Shown here: in pieces, positions 9,101-17,612 of the stretch
Numbering within the stretch: the stretch's first letter is position 1
How the letters are laid out: each line of letters starts with the position of its first letter
From: Pseudomonadota bacterium
GTDB lineage: Bacteria > Pseudomonadota > Gammaproteobacteria > Xanthomonadales > Xanthomonadaceae
Direction of reading: 5' to 3'
NCBI GenBank assembly: GCA_018241125.1
Contig: JAFEEL010000031.1
Coordinates: 19,006 to 83,005, forward strand
DNA: 64,000 bases
Position numbers and translations under genes: made by a program
The notes under the pieces: model-generated
What the model was told of the DNA's origin: nothing
Database searches by the model: none
What the model saw: the letters and a program-made list of their open reading frames with translations, nothing else

Positions 9101-10555
9101 GGTCGTGTTGTTGGTGTAGGCGTAAGTGACCGTGTGGGCCTGGTTGGCTACGCCGTTCGCCGTGAGGTTGATCTGGGTCACCGACGCCACGCGCTGGGTG
9201 AGCGGATCGTAGCTGTAGTCGGTCTCGTGGTCGCCGGGGACGACGACCTTCAGCAGGCGGTTGGTGCCGGGCGTCGTGTCCCAGGTGTATTGCGTCGTGC
9301 GTGCCTCCGGCTGCCCGGACGCCTCGACTTTTTGCTGCAACTGGCCGTTGGCGGCGTAGGTGTAGGCGGTGACGTTGCCGTTGAAGTCGGTGACCTGCGA
9401 GTCGTAGCCGTTGGCATCGTAGCTGTGGGATTTGCTCGCATCCGGCGCGTTGGCGCCGCCGGTGCCGCTGGTGCTGGTGACCAGTCCATTGACGAACGTG
9501 TAGGTTGTCTGCCGACCCAACGGACTCGTTTCCAATACGGACAGGGTATTGTTCGCACCGGACGTGTACACGAAGGTGTAAACGCTTTGGGTGCTGTTGT
9601 AACCCAAGGTGCGTGTGGTCGCGCGGCCAATACCGTCGAACACGAAGTTCGCGAAACTCTCGTCATCGCGTGAAACGCCGGTCAAGGCACCCGCAAATCG
9701 ACTGTCGCCGTACTGGTAGTAGGTGTACGTCGTCATGCCATCACCACCGATCCCGCTCACCTTCGTGAGCAGGTTCACGCCGGCACCCAGCGCGTTGGCG
9801 CTGTAGGTGTAGGTATGCGCAGTGCCGCCCGGATCGGTGACCTGGGTTAGTTGATTGCCGGTCCACGTCAGCACCACCTTGCGCCCGTTGGTGTGGGTGA
9901 CCGACTGCAGGTAGTTGCTGGCGTTGTAGGCGAAAGCCCAGCCGACGTTCTGGGCGTCGCGGATCGACGTCACGTAGCCGGTGGCACTGTAGTTCTCGGT
10001 GCCTTGATGGTCGTTGTGCAGGGTGTAGGAACCATCCGCATTGCGGACGATGTAGGCAATGGGCGCAGGCTTGGTCTCCAGCCACTCGTTCTTGGACGCG
10101 CTGTACACGTACTTGATGCGACGGCCGTCGGGCAGGTGCGCCCACAGCACAAGGCTGGTCGTGCCGGTTGGCACCGTCGCGCATACGCCGCCGGGCTTGG
10201 GATAGCAGACGCCGGTTGGCCTGCTGGTATTGAAAGAAAGCTTGTAATCGAAATTGCTCTGCCACTTGCCGCCGAAGATGCCGACGCCGCTCCAGTAACT
10301 GTTGTAGGTGCGTGTCAGGAACAGCGCCATCTCGCCCTTGCCGCTGATATCTGTTTCCGGAAAGACCAGGTTGCCGGTGGCATAAACGATGGGGCCGGAG
10401 CCTTGGCGCAGGGCACTGGCGTCCAAGTCGGATTCGACCTCACCCAAGTTGTAGCCGGTGCTGCCGGTGTCGGCGTGCGCGAGCGGCGCATGAAGCGCCG
10501 CCATCGTCAGTGCGATGGTTGCCAGCAGCGGGGCGAGCGTATGTCTGAAGCGCAT
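6197..10555 (-). CDS. Secreted Rhs/YD-repeat protein with variable C-terminal domain
   Basis: This 1452-residue protein has a Sec-type signal peptide (MRFRHTLAPLL to HAPLAHA). I chose ATG 10555 because it opens this signal; 10618 would add an unlikely leader. Many YD repeats (YDxxGR, YDANGN) follow up to about residue 1250. The Rhs core ends around GRYVESDPMGLAGG and YVDNAPVMAGDPFGE. The last 200 residues (coding 6200-6799) have no YD repeats, are AT-richer, and include GHFGIYDFQR and NFAVGVYMYGAGYS. They look like an exchangeable effector tip; resemblance to known polymorphic-toxin domains is only tentative. No VgrG or type VI genes are nearby, so export is probably Sec-dependent. Confidence 0.9.
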   Translation of the reverse strand: MRFRHTLAPLLATIALTMAALHAPLAHADTGSTGYNLGEVESDLDASALRQGSGPIVYATGNLVFPETDISGKGEMALFLTRTYNSYWSGVGIFGGKWQSNFDYKLSFNTSRPTGVCYPKPGGVCATVPTGTTSLVLWAHLPDGRRIKYVYSASKNEWLETKPAPIAYIVRNADGSYTLHNDHQGTENYSATGYVTSIRDAQNVGWAFAYNASNYLQSVTHTNGRKVVLTWTGNQLTQVTDPGGTAHTYTYSANALGAGVNLLTKVSGIGGDGMTTYTYYQYGDSRFAGALTGVSRDDESFANFVFDGIGRATTRTLGYNSTQSVYTFVYTSGANNTLSVLETSPLGRQTTYTFVNGLVTSTSGTGGANAPDASKSHSYDANGYDSQVTDFNGNVTAYTYAANGQLQQKVEASGQPEARTTQYTWDTTPGTNRLLKVVVPGDHETDYSYDPLTQRVASVTQINLTANGVANQAHTVTYAYTNNTTNGMLLTMVANGPVAGNSDQVTSSYSIAGDVIAVRNNLGQTTTWSGYNALGEPGQMVGPNGDKTVYTYNTLGQVTNVQTAPNGVAANTTYMYTPSGQLASVTTPDAVTENYEYDDTRRLIAKYRATGGTVAGGANLEEEDYLYNTAGEVVEIDETAKNGVWKESCIKPFKDKEGEPDCAAWAFGFVGTSTTVSSAFRTYDGLGRVWKSTGNNNQNFVNGYDKNGNVIATTDSLGHVTTYVYDHLNRKIGSVDANDGFTAISYDAGDRVKSIVDPRFLVTTYVYDGFGQMWAQSSPDTGTVSFTWDAGGRKTSFKRADGMVTTYGYDGLNRVATATAGGQTQTFAYDTCTHGVGRLCSVSDAFSGYTDTLTTSYTPEGWVASQSSTVAGNNYNTAYAYDSLGRVTGVTYPNGVAANYAYTAGKLAAVTATINGITSNVATGLSYQPYAGVAGWTYGNGLVRGNNYDLDGRLTGISTTIPSSTVLQSLTFRYDADNSITAITNGVNAGLTQSFSYDPLIRLTGATSGSGNTAWGYDADSNRSSQSVGTASTGYTLAPASNELNGLTGTGPRTFGYDANGNRISDSGTNGAIAFHYDPFNRMDSSAKGGATTSYHVDPQGRRVYKATGGNWTHFVYATDGSLLSENGNAGMTDYIWMGGALVGMVRGGALDMVHTDQLGRPEIVTNAAKAVVWRANNFAFDRTVTQDSIGGLNIGFPGQYYDAETGLWNNGFRDYDASVGRYVESDPMGLAGGLNTFEYVDNAPVMAGDPFGETPSLTVNHSVPPGSVLYQAPSGQFFYAPANANFGGIETIGAAYGFLGSNAYVGHFGIYDFQRQGASATDGGTFWSEWTNASNFAVGVYMYGAGYSMWEMDTLVGTIAFGISSNAGNSSQVTWWNNGWIAASLGKLGPVENGQAMCMAPWASLTLPAVHIPFAGDNILNDGSAFTETTSLQAVESVYPAPPDDTQIHKK

Positions 10556-10854
10556 GGGTGGTGTTCCAGCATGTGGGTGTGGACAGCAGCCGTAAACGTG
10601 CGCACGGCTTCCCGGCAACGAGAATGGGTTGCCCGAGCAAACCGGGAGCGATCACGCAGGCGAAGGGCCGCGCAAGATAAGTCAGAGAGCGTTAAGAAAA
10701 TCTGCGTGGCGTGATGCCAGATCGTACCCACCGCAATAGTCCACCCCGTCAGGCGGTCGCGTATCCCGCGCAACCTCGACGTAGACAGGGCCTTACGCAG
10801 GCCTGTGGCATGCTGGGGGTCTTTCCGCTCACCATTCCGCATTCTCCGCCCCCC
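10556..10854. other. Intergenic region between the divergent rhs and kdsC
   Basis: These 299 bases hold no gene I can support. It should carry the promoters of the leftward Rhs gene and the rightward kdsC-lptCAB operon. In-frame upstream starts for kdsC exist (10711 onward), but the extra protein sequence is low-complexity and absent from KdsC. No strong hairpin or palindrome was seen. Confidence 0.6.
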
Positions 10855-11409
10855 ATGCCCTACTCCCCCCATAACGATTTCCCCGCCGACATCCGCGCGC
10901 GCGCCGAAGCAGTGCGGTTGGCTGCGTTCGACGTCGATGGCACGCTCACCGACGGGCGGATCGTGCTGGACGCGGCAGGCAACGAGTCCAAGAGCTTCCA
11001 CGTCGCCGATGGCTTGGGTTTGAAGTTGCTCGGTGAGTTCGGCATCGGAGTGGCTTTCGTCACCGCGCGCAGCGGTTCGGTGGTGCCGGCGCGGGCGCGC
11101 GAGCTGGGCGTGCGCCACGTGTTTACCGGCGTGCCTGACAAGCTGGCCTGCCTCGACGAGTTGGCTGCAAAGGTCGGCATCTCCCGTGCGCAAATCGCCT
11201 TCATGGGCGACGACCTGCCGGACCTGCGCGTGCTGGCCGCGGTGGGTTTTGCCATCGCCCCGGCCGACGCGCACCCGTGGGTGCGCGAGCGCGTGCATTG
11301 GCGCACGCGCCTGCCCGGCGGGCACGGCGCGGCGCGTGAACTGTGCGATCTGGTGCTGGGCGCGCAGGGCCACGCTGACGCCGTGTTGAAGCGTTACGCC
11401 GCGCCATGA
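10855..11409 (+). CDS. kdsC: 3-deoxy-D-manno-octulosonate 8-phosphate phosphatase
   Basis: KdsC removes the phosphate from Kdo-8-P in the cytoplasm, the step before KdsB activation. This is a 184-residue C0-type HAD phosphatase lacking a cap domain, the normal KdsC length. Motif I is FDVDGTLTDG (Asp26 nucleophile, Asp28 acid/base), motif II is VTARSG, and motif IV is MGDDLPDL. The ATG at 10855 gives the family-typical N-terminus. The gene overlaps lptC by four bases (ATGA) and opens a kdsC-lptC-lptA-lptB operon. The usual upstream partner kdsD is 8.3 kb away. Confidence 0.95.
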   Translation: MPYSPHNDFPADIRARAEAVRLAAFDVDGTLTDGRIVLDAAGNESKSFHVADGLGLKLLGEFGIGVAFVTARSGSVVPARARELGVRHVFTGVPDKLACLDELAAKVGISRAQIAFMGDDLPDLRVLAAVGFAIAPADAHPWVRERVHWRTRLPGGHGAARELCDLVLGAQGHADAVLKRYAAP

Positions 11410-11978
11410 ACCGGCGCGCACTGGCCACCGTGTTGCTGATGCCCGTCGCCGTGGCCACCGCGTGGTGGGCGTGGCGGTTGTGGCCCAAGCCCGAAGTGGT
11501 GGGCACGGTCGGCCCGCAGCGCGGCGATTACACGGTCGAGCGCTACCACCTGGTGGCGATGAACAAGCAGGGCGGCGTGGCCTTCCGCAGCCAGGGCCCG
11601 TATGCGGTGCGCGACCCGTTCAACCAGCAGTTGTTCCTCAACACGCCGCGTTTCAGCTTCCCCGACCACGCCGGCAAGGGCGACTGGAACGGCAGCGCGC
11701 AGTCGGGCTGGGTGAGTTCGGATGGCGACGAAGTGCGGCTGAAACGCGATGTCGTGCTCGATGGGCCGGTGGTTCCGGGCAAGGATCAGATCCACATCCG
11801 CACCCAGTGGTTGAGCGTGATGCCCGACCCGCAGACCGCACACACCCCGCTGCCTGTGTCCATCACCCGCGGCCCCTCTATACTTTCCGGCACCGGCATG
11901 AACGCGTGGTTGCCCGATTCGCGCGTCGAGCTGCTTTCCAAGGTGAGTTTCCACGATGTCCCCAAGCCGAAACATTGA
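11406..11978 (+). CDS. lptC: LPS export system protein LptC
   Basis: LptC is a bitopic inner-membrane protein with a periplasmic beta-jellyroll that takes LPS from LptB2FG and passes it to LptA. The 190 residues fit the family. One N-terminal membrane anchor (about residues 7-25) is followed by a periplasmic domain with LTTPRF-like and VLDGPVV-like strands (LFLNTPRFSFPD, RDVVLDGPVVPG). It overlaps kdsC (ATGA) and lptA by 23 bases, so the operon is translationally coupled. Sequence identity within LptC is low; the assignment rests largely on position and the strand pattern. Confidence 0.9.
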   Translation: MNRRALATVLLMPVAVATAWWAWRLWPKPEVVGTVGPQRGDYTVERYHLVAMNKQGGVAFRSQGPYAVRDPFNQQLFLNTPRFSFPDHAGKGDWNGSAQSGWVSSDGDEVRLKRDVVLDGPVVPGKDQIHIRTQWLSVMPDPQTAHTPLPVSITRGPSILSGTGMNAWLPDSRVELLSKVSFHDVPKPKH

Positions 11979-12551
11979 TTCGACCGCGTGGCGCATCGCG
12001 CTCGTGCTCGCACTGGCGCTGGCCTGCACCGGCGCGTGGGCGAAGAAGGCCGACCGCCAGCAGCCGATGGACGTGCACGCCGACCACCTCGACGGCAACC
12101 TCGCCGACGACGGCGTGAGCGTGATCACCGGCAACGTGATCATGACCCAGGGCACGCTGGAAATCCGCTCCGACAAGGCGGTGATCACCCGCGCCAACGG
12201 CGACATGAGCCGCGCGGTGCTCACCGGCAATCCCGTGCACATGAAGCAGCTCGACGAGAACAACGAGCCGATGTACGCCACCTCGCGCCAGCTCGACTAC
12301 GACCTGCTCAAGAACATCGCCGTGCTCACCGGCGATGCGCTGGTCAACCAACCCTCGCGCGGGCAGATGCGCGGGCAGCGGATCGTCTACGACGTGGACA
12401 ACGGCAAGGTCACCAGCGGCGACGACGGCACCCGCGTGTCGATGCACATCCTGCCCAAGCCCAAGCCCGGGCAAGCCGCGGCGCCCAAGGCCGAGGCGCC
12501 GCCGCCCGACCTCCCCGACGCCACGCCCGCAGCCAGCGGCAAGACGCCCTG

Positions 12552-12552
<1 letters not shown>
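11956..12552 (+). CDS. lptA: LPS transport periplasmic protein LptA
   Basis: LptA forms the periplasmic bridge that carries LPS between LptC and LptD. This is a 198-residue protein with a signal peptide (hydrophobic [16 protein letters not shown]) and an OstA/LptA beta-jellyroll (about residues 37-155: [49 protein letters not shown]). A proline/alanine-rich tail follows. It overlaps lptC by 23 bases and lptB by one (TGATG), consistent with co-translation. Confidence 0.95.
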
Positions 12553-13271
<719 letters not shown>

Positions 13272-13328
13272 TCGCAGCCGCCGGCGTTCACCGGCCGGCG
13301 CGCCGAGCCCCTGGCTTGCAGGAAGCGG

Positions 13329-15050
13329 TTACAGAAACTTTTCCCGCACCGTCTCGTCCTCGTACAGCGACTGCGTGGGGCGCAGCAGGTCGCTGCGGCT
13401 GACGATGCCGACCAGCTTCAGCGACTCGTGCGACTCCACCACCGGCAGGCGCTCCAAGCCGAATGCGGCCAGGCGCGAGGCCACGGCGCGGCAGGTTTCG
13501 GTGGGCACGGCGTACTGCGCGGACTGCGCGATGAACAGCTTGTGCACCGGTTGGTCGAGGCGATCGGGCGGGCAAGCAAACAGCATCGCCCGGTCGAGCA
13601 CACCTTCCAGGTTGCCACCGGCAGTCACCGGGTAGGCGCGCTGGGTTTGCGTCGCACCGAAGAAGCGCTCTTGCACCTCACGCACCGGCAGGTCTGCATC
13701 GATGGTACGCACGGTTTCGGTCATCACCTCGGAAACGAAGTGCCGTTCGAGCGGATCCACGCCGTATTCGCGATAGATGTGGTGACCGCGGCGGGCGATC
13801 TTTTCGGTGAGGATCGAGCGCGGCATCGCCACCACGGTCAGGCCGTAGGCCACGGTGCTGCCCAGCAGCACCGGCAACATGCCGCCGGCGTCGTGGGTCA
13901 ACCCGAAGGCGAACACCACCGCCGTCAGCGGCGCGCGCATGGTGCCGCCCAGGGTGGCCGACATGCACACCAGCGCCCACAGGCCGGGGTTGCCGCCGGG
14001 CAGCCACTGACCGAGCACGCAACCCAGCCCCGCGCCGATCATCAGCAACGGCGCCAGCACGCCGCCGGACGTACCCGAGCCCAGCGCCACCACCCAGATC
14101 GTCGCCTTCACCGCCAGCAATGCGAGCACCACCGACAACACGAGGTGCTGGTTGAGCAGGTCACCGATCACGTCATAACCCACACCGAGCGCGCGCGGCT
14201 CGAAATAGCCGCCGATGCCCACGATCAGCCCACCCAGCGCCGGCCACCACATCCAGTGGATCGGCAGCTTGGCAAATCCGTCTTCGACCGCGTACAGCGC
14301 GTAGGTCATCGCCAGCGACAGCAGGCCGGCGGCCAAGCCGGCGATCACGCACGAACCCAGCGCCCACTCGGTGGTGCTGGCGACCTGCAGCGGGAACAGC
14401 GGGCCGGCGTCGGCCCACAAGGGGCGCAGGAAACCGGCGACCGCGCAGGCCAGCGCCACCGGCAACAGGCTGCGCGGACGCAGTTCGAACAACAGCAGTT
14501 CCACCGCCAGCAACACCGCCGCCACCGGCGTGCCGAACACCGCGGTCATGCCCGCGCAGGCGCCGGCCACCAACAGCCCCTTGCGCTCGGCCGACGTGAA
14601 CGGAAACGCCTGGCTGAGCAGGGACGCCGCCGCACCGCCGGTCATGATGATCGGCCCCTCCGCGCCGAACGGGCCGCCGCTGCCGATCACGATGCCCGAC
14701 GACAGCGGCTTGAGGATCGACACCTTGGCCGACATGCGGCTCTTGCCGAACAAGATCGCTTCGAGCGCTTCGGGAATGCCGTGGCCGCGGATCTTGTCGC
14801 TGCCGTAGCGCGCCATCAAGCCGACGATCAGCCCGCCGATGGCCGGCACCGCGATCACCCATGGGCCGAGGTGATTGTCTGCCGGTGAGCGCAGCGCCAG
14901 CGAAAACGTCTGGAAGAAAAACAGGTTGGTGAAGAAGTGGATCATGCCCAGCAACAGCCACGCGCCCAGCGTGCTCAGACCGCCGATGACGACCGCGAAC
15001 ACCGACAACAACAGCAGCCGATCGCTGCTGGCGAAATCACGCTTTTCCAT
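13329..15050 (-). CDS. ClC-family chloride channel/transporter with C-terminal CBS domains
   Basis: This 573-residue protein starts at ATG 15050 (MEKRDFASSDRLLLL). A ClC membrane domain (about residues 12-430) is followed by two CBS domains (about 445-570). Anion-path motifs are GHGIPE (89-94) and GSGGPFGAEGP (123-133), which holds the gating glutamate Glu131. The tract equivalent to the E. coli internal proton-glutamate region reads PVAAVLLAVELLLFE. By eye, the E. coli Glu203 position is Leu185, which would favour channel or uncoupled behaviour over strict chloride/proton exchange. It is convergent with lptB. The function assignment is sound; the transport mechanism is open. Confidence 0.92.
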   Translation of the reverse strand: MEKRDFASSDRLLLLSVFAVVIGGLSTLGAWLLLGMIHFFTNLFFFQTFSLALRSPADNHLGPWVIAVPAIGGLIVGLMARYGSDKIRGHGIPEALEAILFGKSRMSAKVSILKPLSSGIVIGSGGPFGAEGPIIMTGGAAASLLSQAFPFTSAERKGLLVAGACAGMTAVFGTPVAAVLLAVELLLFELRPRSLLPVALACAVAGFLRPLWADAGPLFPLQVASTTEWALGSCVIAGLAAGLLSLAMTYALYAVEDGFAKLPIHWMWWPALGGLIVGIGGYFEPRALGVGYDVIGDLLNQHLVLSVVLALLAVKATIWVVALGSGTSGGVLAPLLMIGAGLGCVLGQWLPGGNPGLWALVCMSATLGGTMRAPLTAVVFAFGLTHDAGGMLPVLLGSTVAYGLTVVAMPRSILTEKIARRGHHIYREYGVDPLERHFVSEVMTETVRTIDADLPVREVQERFFGATQTQRAYPVTAGGNLEGVLDRAMLFACPPDRLDQPVHKLFIAQSAQYAVPTETCRAVASRLAAFGLERLPVVESHESLKLVGIVSRSDLLRPTQSLYEDETVREKFL

Positions 15051-15210
15051 GCTGGGCCCAAGGCTGGCGAGGTGCGCCGCCGCTTGCAACGGCGCCCTGC
15101 GCTTGCGGACGCATCGGCACAAAGTCGCAGCGACGCCTGCACATTGTCCCCGAACCTGCGCGATCTGCAAACCCTTGCGCCATTGCGCACTTGCGCCGCC
15201 AGCACGCGCG

Positions 15211-15771
15211 TCAACGACCGCGCAGTGCCGGCCAGGCTGCGCGCAGGTAGCCGTATCCCGAGGCCAGGGTCAGCGCCGCCGCCACGCCCAGCAGCACCTG
15301 ACCGATCAGGAAGGTCGGCAGGCCGTATACCGGATCGCGATACAACAATGCGGTGATGGCCACCATCTGCGCGATGGTCTTCATCTTGCCCAGCCACTGC
15401 ACCTTGACCTTGCGCCCCTGCCCGACTTCGGCCATCCACTCGCGCAACGCCGAGATGGCGATCTCGCGGCCGATGATGACGATCGCCAGCAAGGTCATGA
15501 CCTGGGTGGGGTGCAGTTCGACGATCAACAACAAGGCCACCGTCACCGCCAGCTTGTCGGCCACCGGGTCGAGAAAGGCGCCGAACGCCGAATACTGGTT
15601 GAAGCGCCTGGCGATCCAGCCATCGGCCCAGTCGGTGAGCGCGCCCAGCACGAATACCGCCGCAGCGGCGAAGTTGGTCCAGCGGTGCGCCGGCAGATAG
15701 ACGATCGCGATCAGCACCGGCACCAGCAGGATGCGGAACAAGGTCAGCACGGTGGCGAAGGTCAGCTTCAT
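15211..15771 (-). CDS. pgsA: CDP-diacylglycerol--glycerol-3-phosphate 3-phosphatidyltransferase
   Basis: PgsA makes phosphatidylglycerol phosphate, the committed step to phosphatidylglycerol and cardiolipin, at the inner membrane. The 186 residues fit the family. The CDP-alcohol phosphatidyltransferase motif is complete: DWADGWIARR followed by GAFLDPVADK. Several membrane helices are apparent. It overlaps the uvrC stop by four bases (ATGA), and uvrC-pgsA is a widespread gammaproteobacterial pair. It is the last gene of the long minus-strand run that begins at exbB. Confidence 0.96.
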   Translation of the reverse strand: MKLTFATVLTLFRILLVPVLIAIVYLPAHRWTNFAAAAVFVLGALTDWADGWIARRFNQYSAFGAFLDPVADKLAVTVALLLIVELHPTQVMTLLAIVIIGREIAISALREWMAEVGQGRKVKVQWLGKMKTIAQMVAITALLYRDPVYGLPTFLIGQVLLGVAAALTLASGYGYLRAAWPALRGR

Positions 15772-17612
15772 CGTGCGCCGCTCTCGCTGCTCCCGTGCAA
15801 GGCGGCGTAGATGCGCCCGGCCAATGCGGCATCGATGCCCGGCACGCGCGCGATGTCCTCCACGCCGGCATTGCGCACGCCGATCAGTCCGCCGAAATGC
15901 CGCAACAAGCTGGCGCGGCGGCGCGGACCGACGCCGGGGATCTCCTCCAGCGTGCTGCTCTGGCGCGCCTTCTGGCGCCGCCCGCGGTGGCCGGTGATGG
16001 CGAAGCGGTGCGATTCGTCGCGCAACTGCTGGATCAGGTGCAACGCCGGGGATTCGTTGCCCGGGCGCAGGCTCGATCCGTCCGGGCGGATCAGGGTTTC
16101 CTCGCCGGGCCGGCGCTCGGCGCCCTTGGCCACGCCGACCAGTTGCACGCCGTGCGCACCCAGTTCGTCGAGCACATCACGGGCCTGCCGCAACTGCCCG
16201 GCGCCGCCGTCGATCAGCAACACATCCGGCAACACCGCATCGGCTTCGCCCGCATTCCTGAAGCGCCGCAGCAACACCTGCCGCATCGCCGCGTAGTCGT
16301 CGCCGGGGGCGATGTCGGCGATGTTGAAGCGCCGGTATTGCGCACGCAACGGGCCTTCGGCATCGAAAACCACGCACGAGGCCACGGTTGCCTCGCCCAT
16401 GGTGTGGCTGATGTCGAAGCACTCCATGCGCCGCGGCGGCGCGGGCAAGCCCAGCAGCTCCTGCAAGGCGTGCAGGCGCGCACGCTGGCTGGCCACCGAA
16501 CCCACGTGCTGATCCAGCGCCAGACGGGCGTTGCGTTGCGCCAGTTCGAGGTAGCGCGCGCGATCGGCGCGTACCGAAGTCTTGATCTCGACCTTGCGCC
16601 CGCTGCGTTCGGACAACGCCACTTCCAGCAGGTCGGTATCGCTGGCGGCATGGCCGAGCACGAGCTCACGCGGCGGCGGATGCTCGCCGTAATACTGCGC
16701 GATGAAGGCCGACAGCACCTCGTCCTCGCCGCTGGCGCCATTGAGTTTCGGAAAGAACGCGCGGGTGCCGTGGTTCATGCCATCGCGGAACGACAGCAAC
16801 AACACGCATGCAGCGCCTTGCTCGATGGCGCAGGCCAGCACGTCCATCTCCGCCGCCTGCCCGTCCACGTACTGCCGCGCCTGCACCTTGCGGATCGCCG
16901 CCAGCAGATCACGCAGGCGCGCGGCCTCTTCGAACTCCAGCGCCGCGCTGGCGCGCTCCATCTGCTCGCCCAACTCCCCGGTCAGCACGTCCGAACGCCC
17001 TTCCAGAAACAACGTTGCCTGACGTACGGTTTCGGCATAGGCATCGGCACTGATGAAGTTCACGCACGGCGCGCTGCAACGGCCGATCTGGTATTGCAGG
17101 CAGGGCCGGCTGCGGTTGCGGAACACGCTGTCCTCGCAACTGCGCAGCCGGAACAACTTGCCCATCGCGTCGAGCGTCTCGCGCACCGCGCCCGAACTGG
17201 TGTACGGCCCGAAGTAGCGGCCATCGCGACGGCGCGGCCCGCGGTGAACCGCGAGCCGCGGGGTCGGCTCGCGGGTCAGCAGGATGTACGGATAGCTCTT
17301 GTCGTCGCGCAACATCACGTTGTAGCGCGGGCGCAGGGACTTGATCAGCTGGTTTTCCAGCAACAGCGCTTCGCTGGCGGTGCGGGTGGCGGTGACCTCG
17401 ATGGCAGCGATTTGCGCGACCATCGCCGCGATCCGCGGCGGGTGCTCGCCCTGGTTGAAGTAGCTGGTCACCCGCGCCTTCAAGCAGGCTGCCTTGCCGA
17501 CATACAGCAGGGCGCCATCGGCGGCGAACATGCGATAGACGCCCGGCGCCGTGGTCAGCGCGCGCGCGTAGGCCTTGCCATCGAACGCAATGGCGGGGCC
17601 AGCCTCGCTCAT
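15768..17612 (-). CDS. uvrC: Excinuclease ABC subunit C
   Basis: UvrC makes both incisions in nucleotide excision repair. This 614-residue protein (from ATG 17612, MSEAGPAIAFDG) has the usual domains: N-terminal GIY-YIG nuclease (about 21-100, GVYRMF and LLYVGKA), a cysteine cluster (CLQYQIGRCSAPC), a UVR domain (about 205-240), the RNase H-like 5'-incision domain (ECFDISHTMGE, LPDVLLIDGGAGQL) and C-terminal helix-hairpin-helix motifs (LEEIPGVGPRRR). It overlaps pgsA and the upstream NHL-protein gene by four bases each. Confidence 0.97.
   Translation of the reverse strand: MSEAGPAIAFDGKAYARALTTAPGVYRMFAADGALLYVGKAACLKARVTSYFNQGEHPPRIAAMVAQIAAIEVTATRTASEALLLENQLIKSLRPRYNVMLRDDKSYPYILLTREPTPRLAVHRGPRRRDGRYFGPYTSSGAVRETLDAMGKLFRLRSCEDSVFRNRSRPCLQYQIGRCSAPCVNFISADAYAETVRQATLFLEGRSDVLTGELGEQMERASAALEFEEAARLRDLLAAIRKVQARQYVDGQAAEMDVLACAIEQGAACVLLLSFRDGMNHGTRAFFPKLNGASGEDEVLSAFIAQYYGEHPPPRELVLGHAASDTDLLEVALSERSGRKVEIKTSVRADRARYLELAQRNARLALDQHVGSVASQRARLHALQELLGLPAPPRRMECFDISHTMGEATVASCVVFDAEGPLRAQYRRFNIADIAPGDDYAAMRQVLLRRFRNAGEADAVLPDVLLIDGGAGQLRQARDVLDELGAHGVQLVGVAKGAERRPGEETLIRPDGSSLRPGNESPALHLIQQLRDESHRFAITGHRGRRQKARQSSTLEEIPGVGPRRRASLLRHFGGLIGVRNAGVEDIARVPGIDAALAGRIYAALHGSSESGAR

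Noticed and set aside
5565-10555. Type VI secretion cargo for the Rhs protein
   Set aside because: No VgrG, PAAR or other T6SS gene is nearby, and the protein has a Sec signal peptide, so Sec export is more likely.
13272-13328. Rho-independent terminator between lptB and the ClC gene
   Set aside because: GC-rich imperfect repeats (CGCCGGCG, CCGGCCGGCG) are visible but no T-run follows on either strand.
15051-15210. Possible tRNA or small RNA between clc and pgsA
   Set aside because: No cloverleaf-compatible arms or CCA end were found; the region is GC-rich without clear structure.
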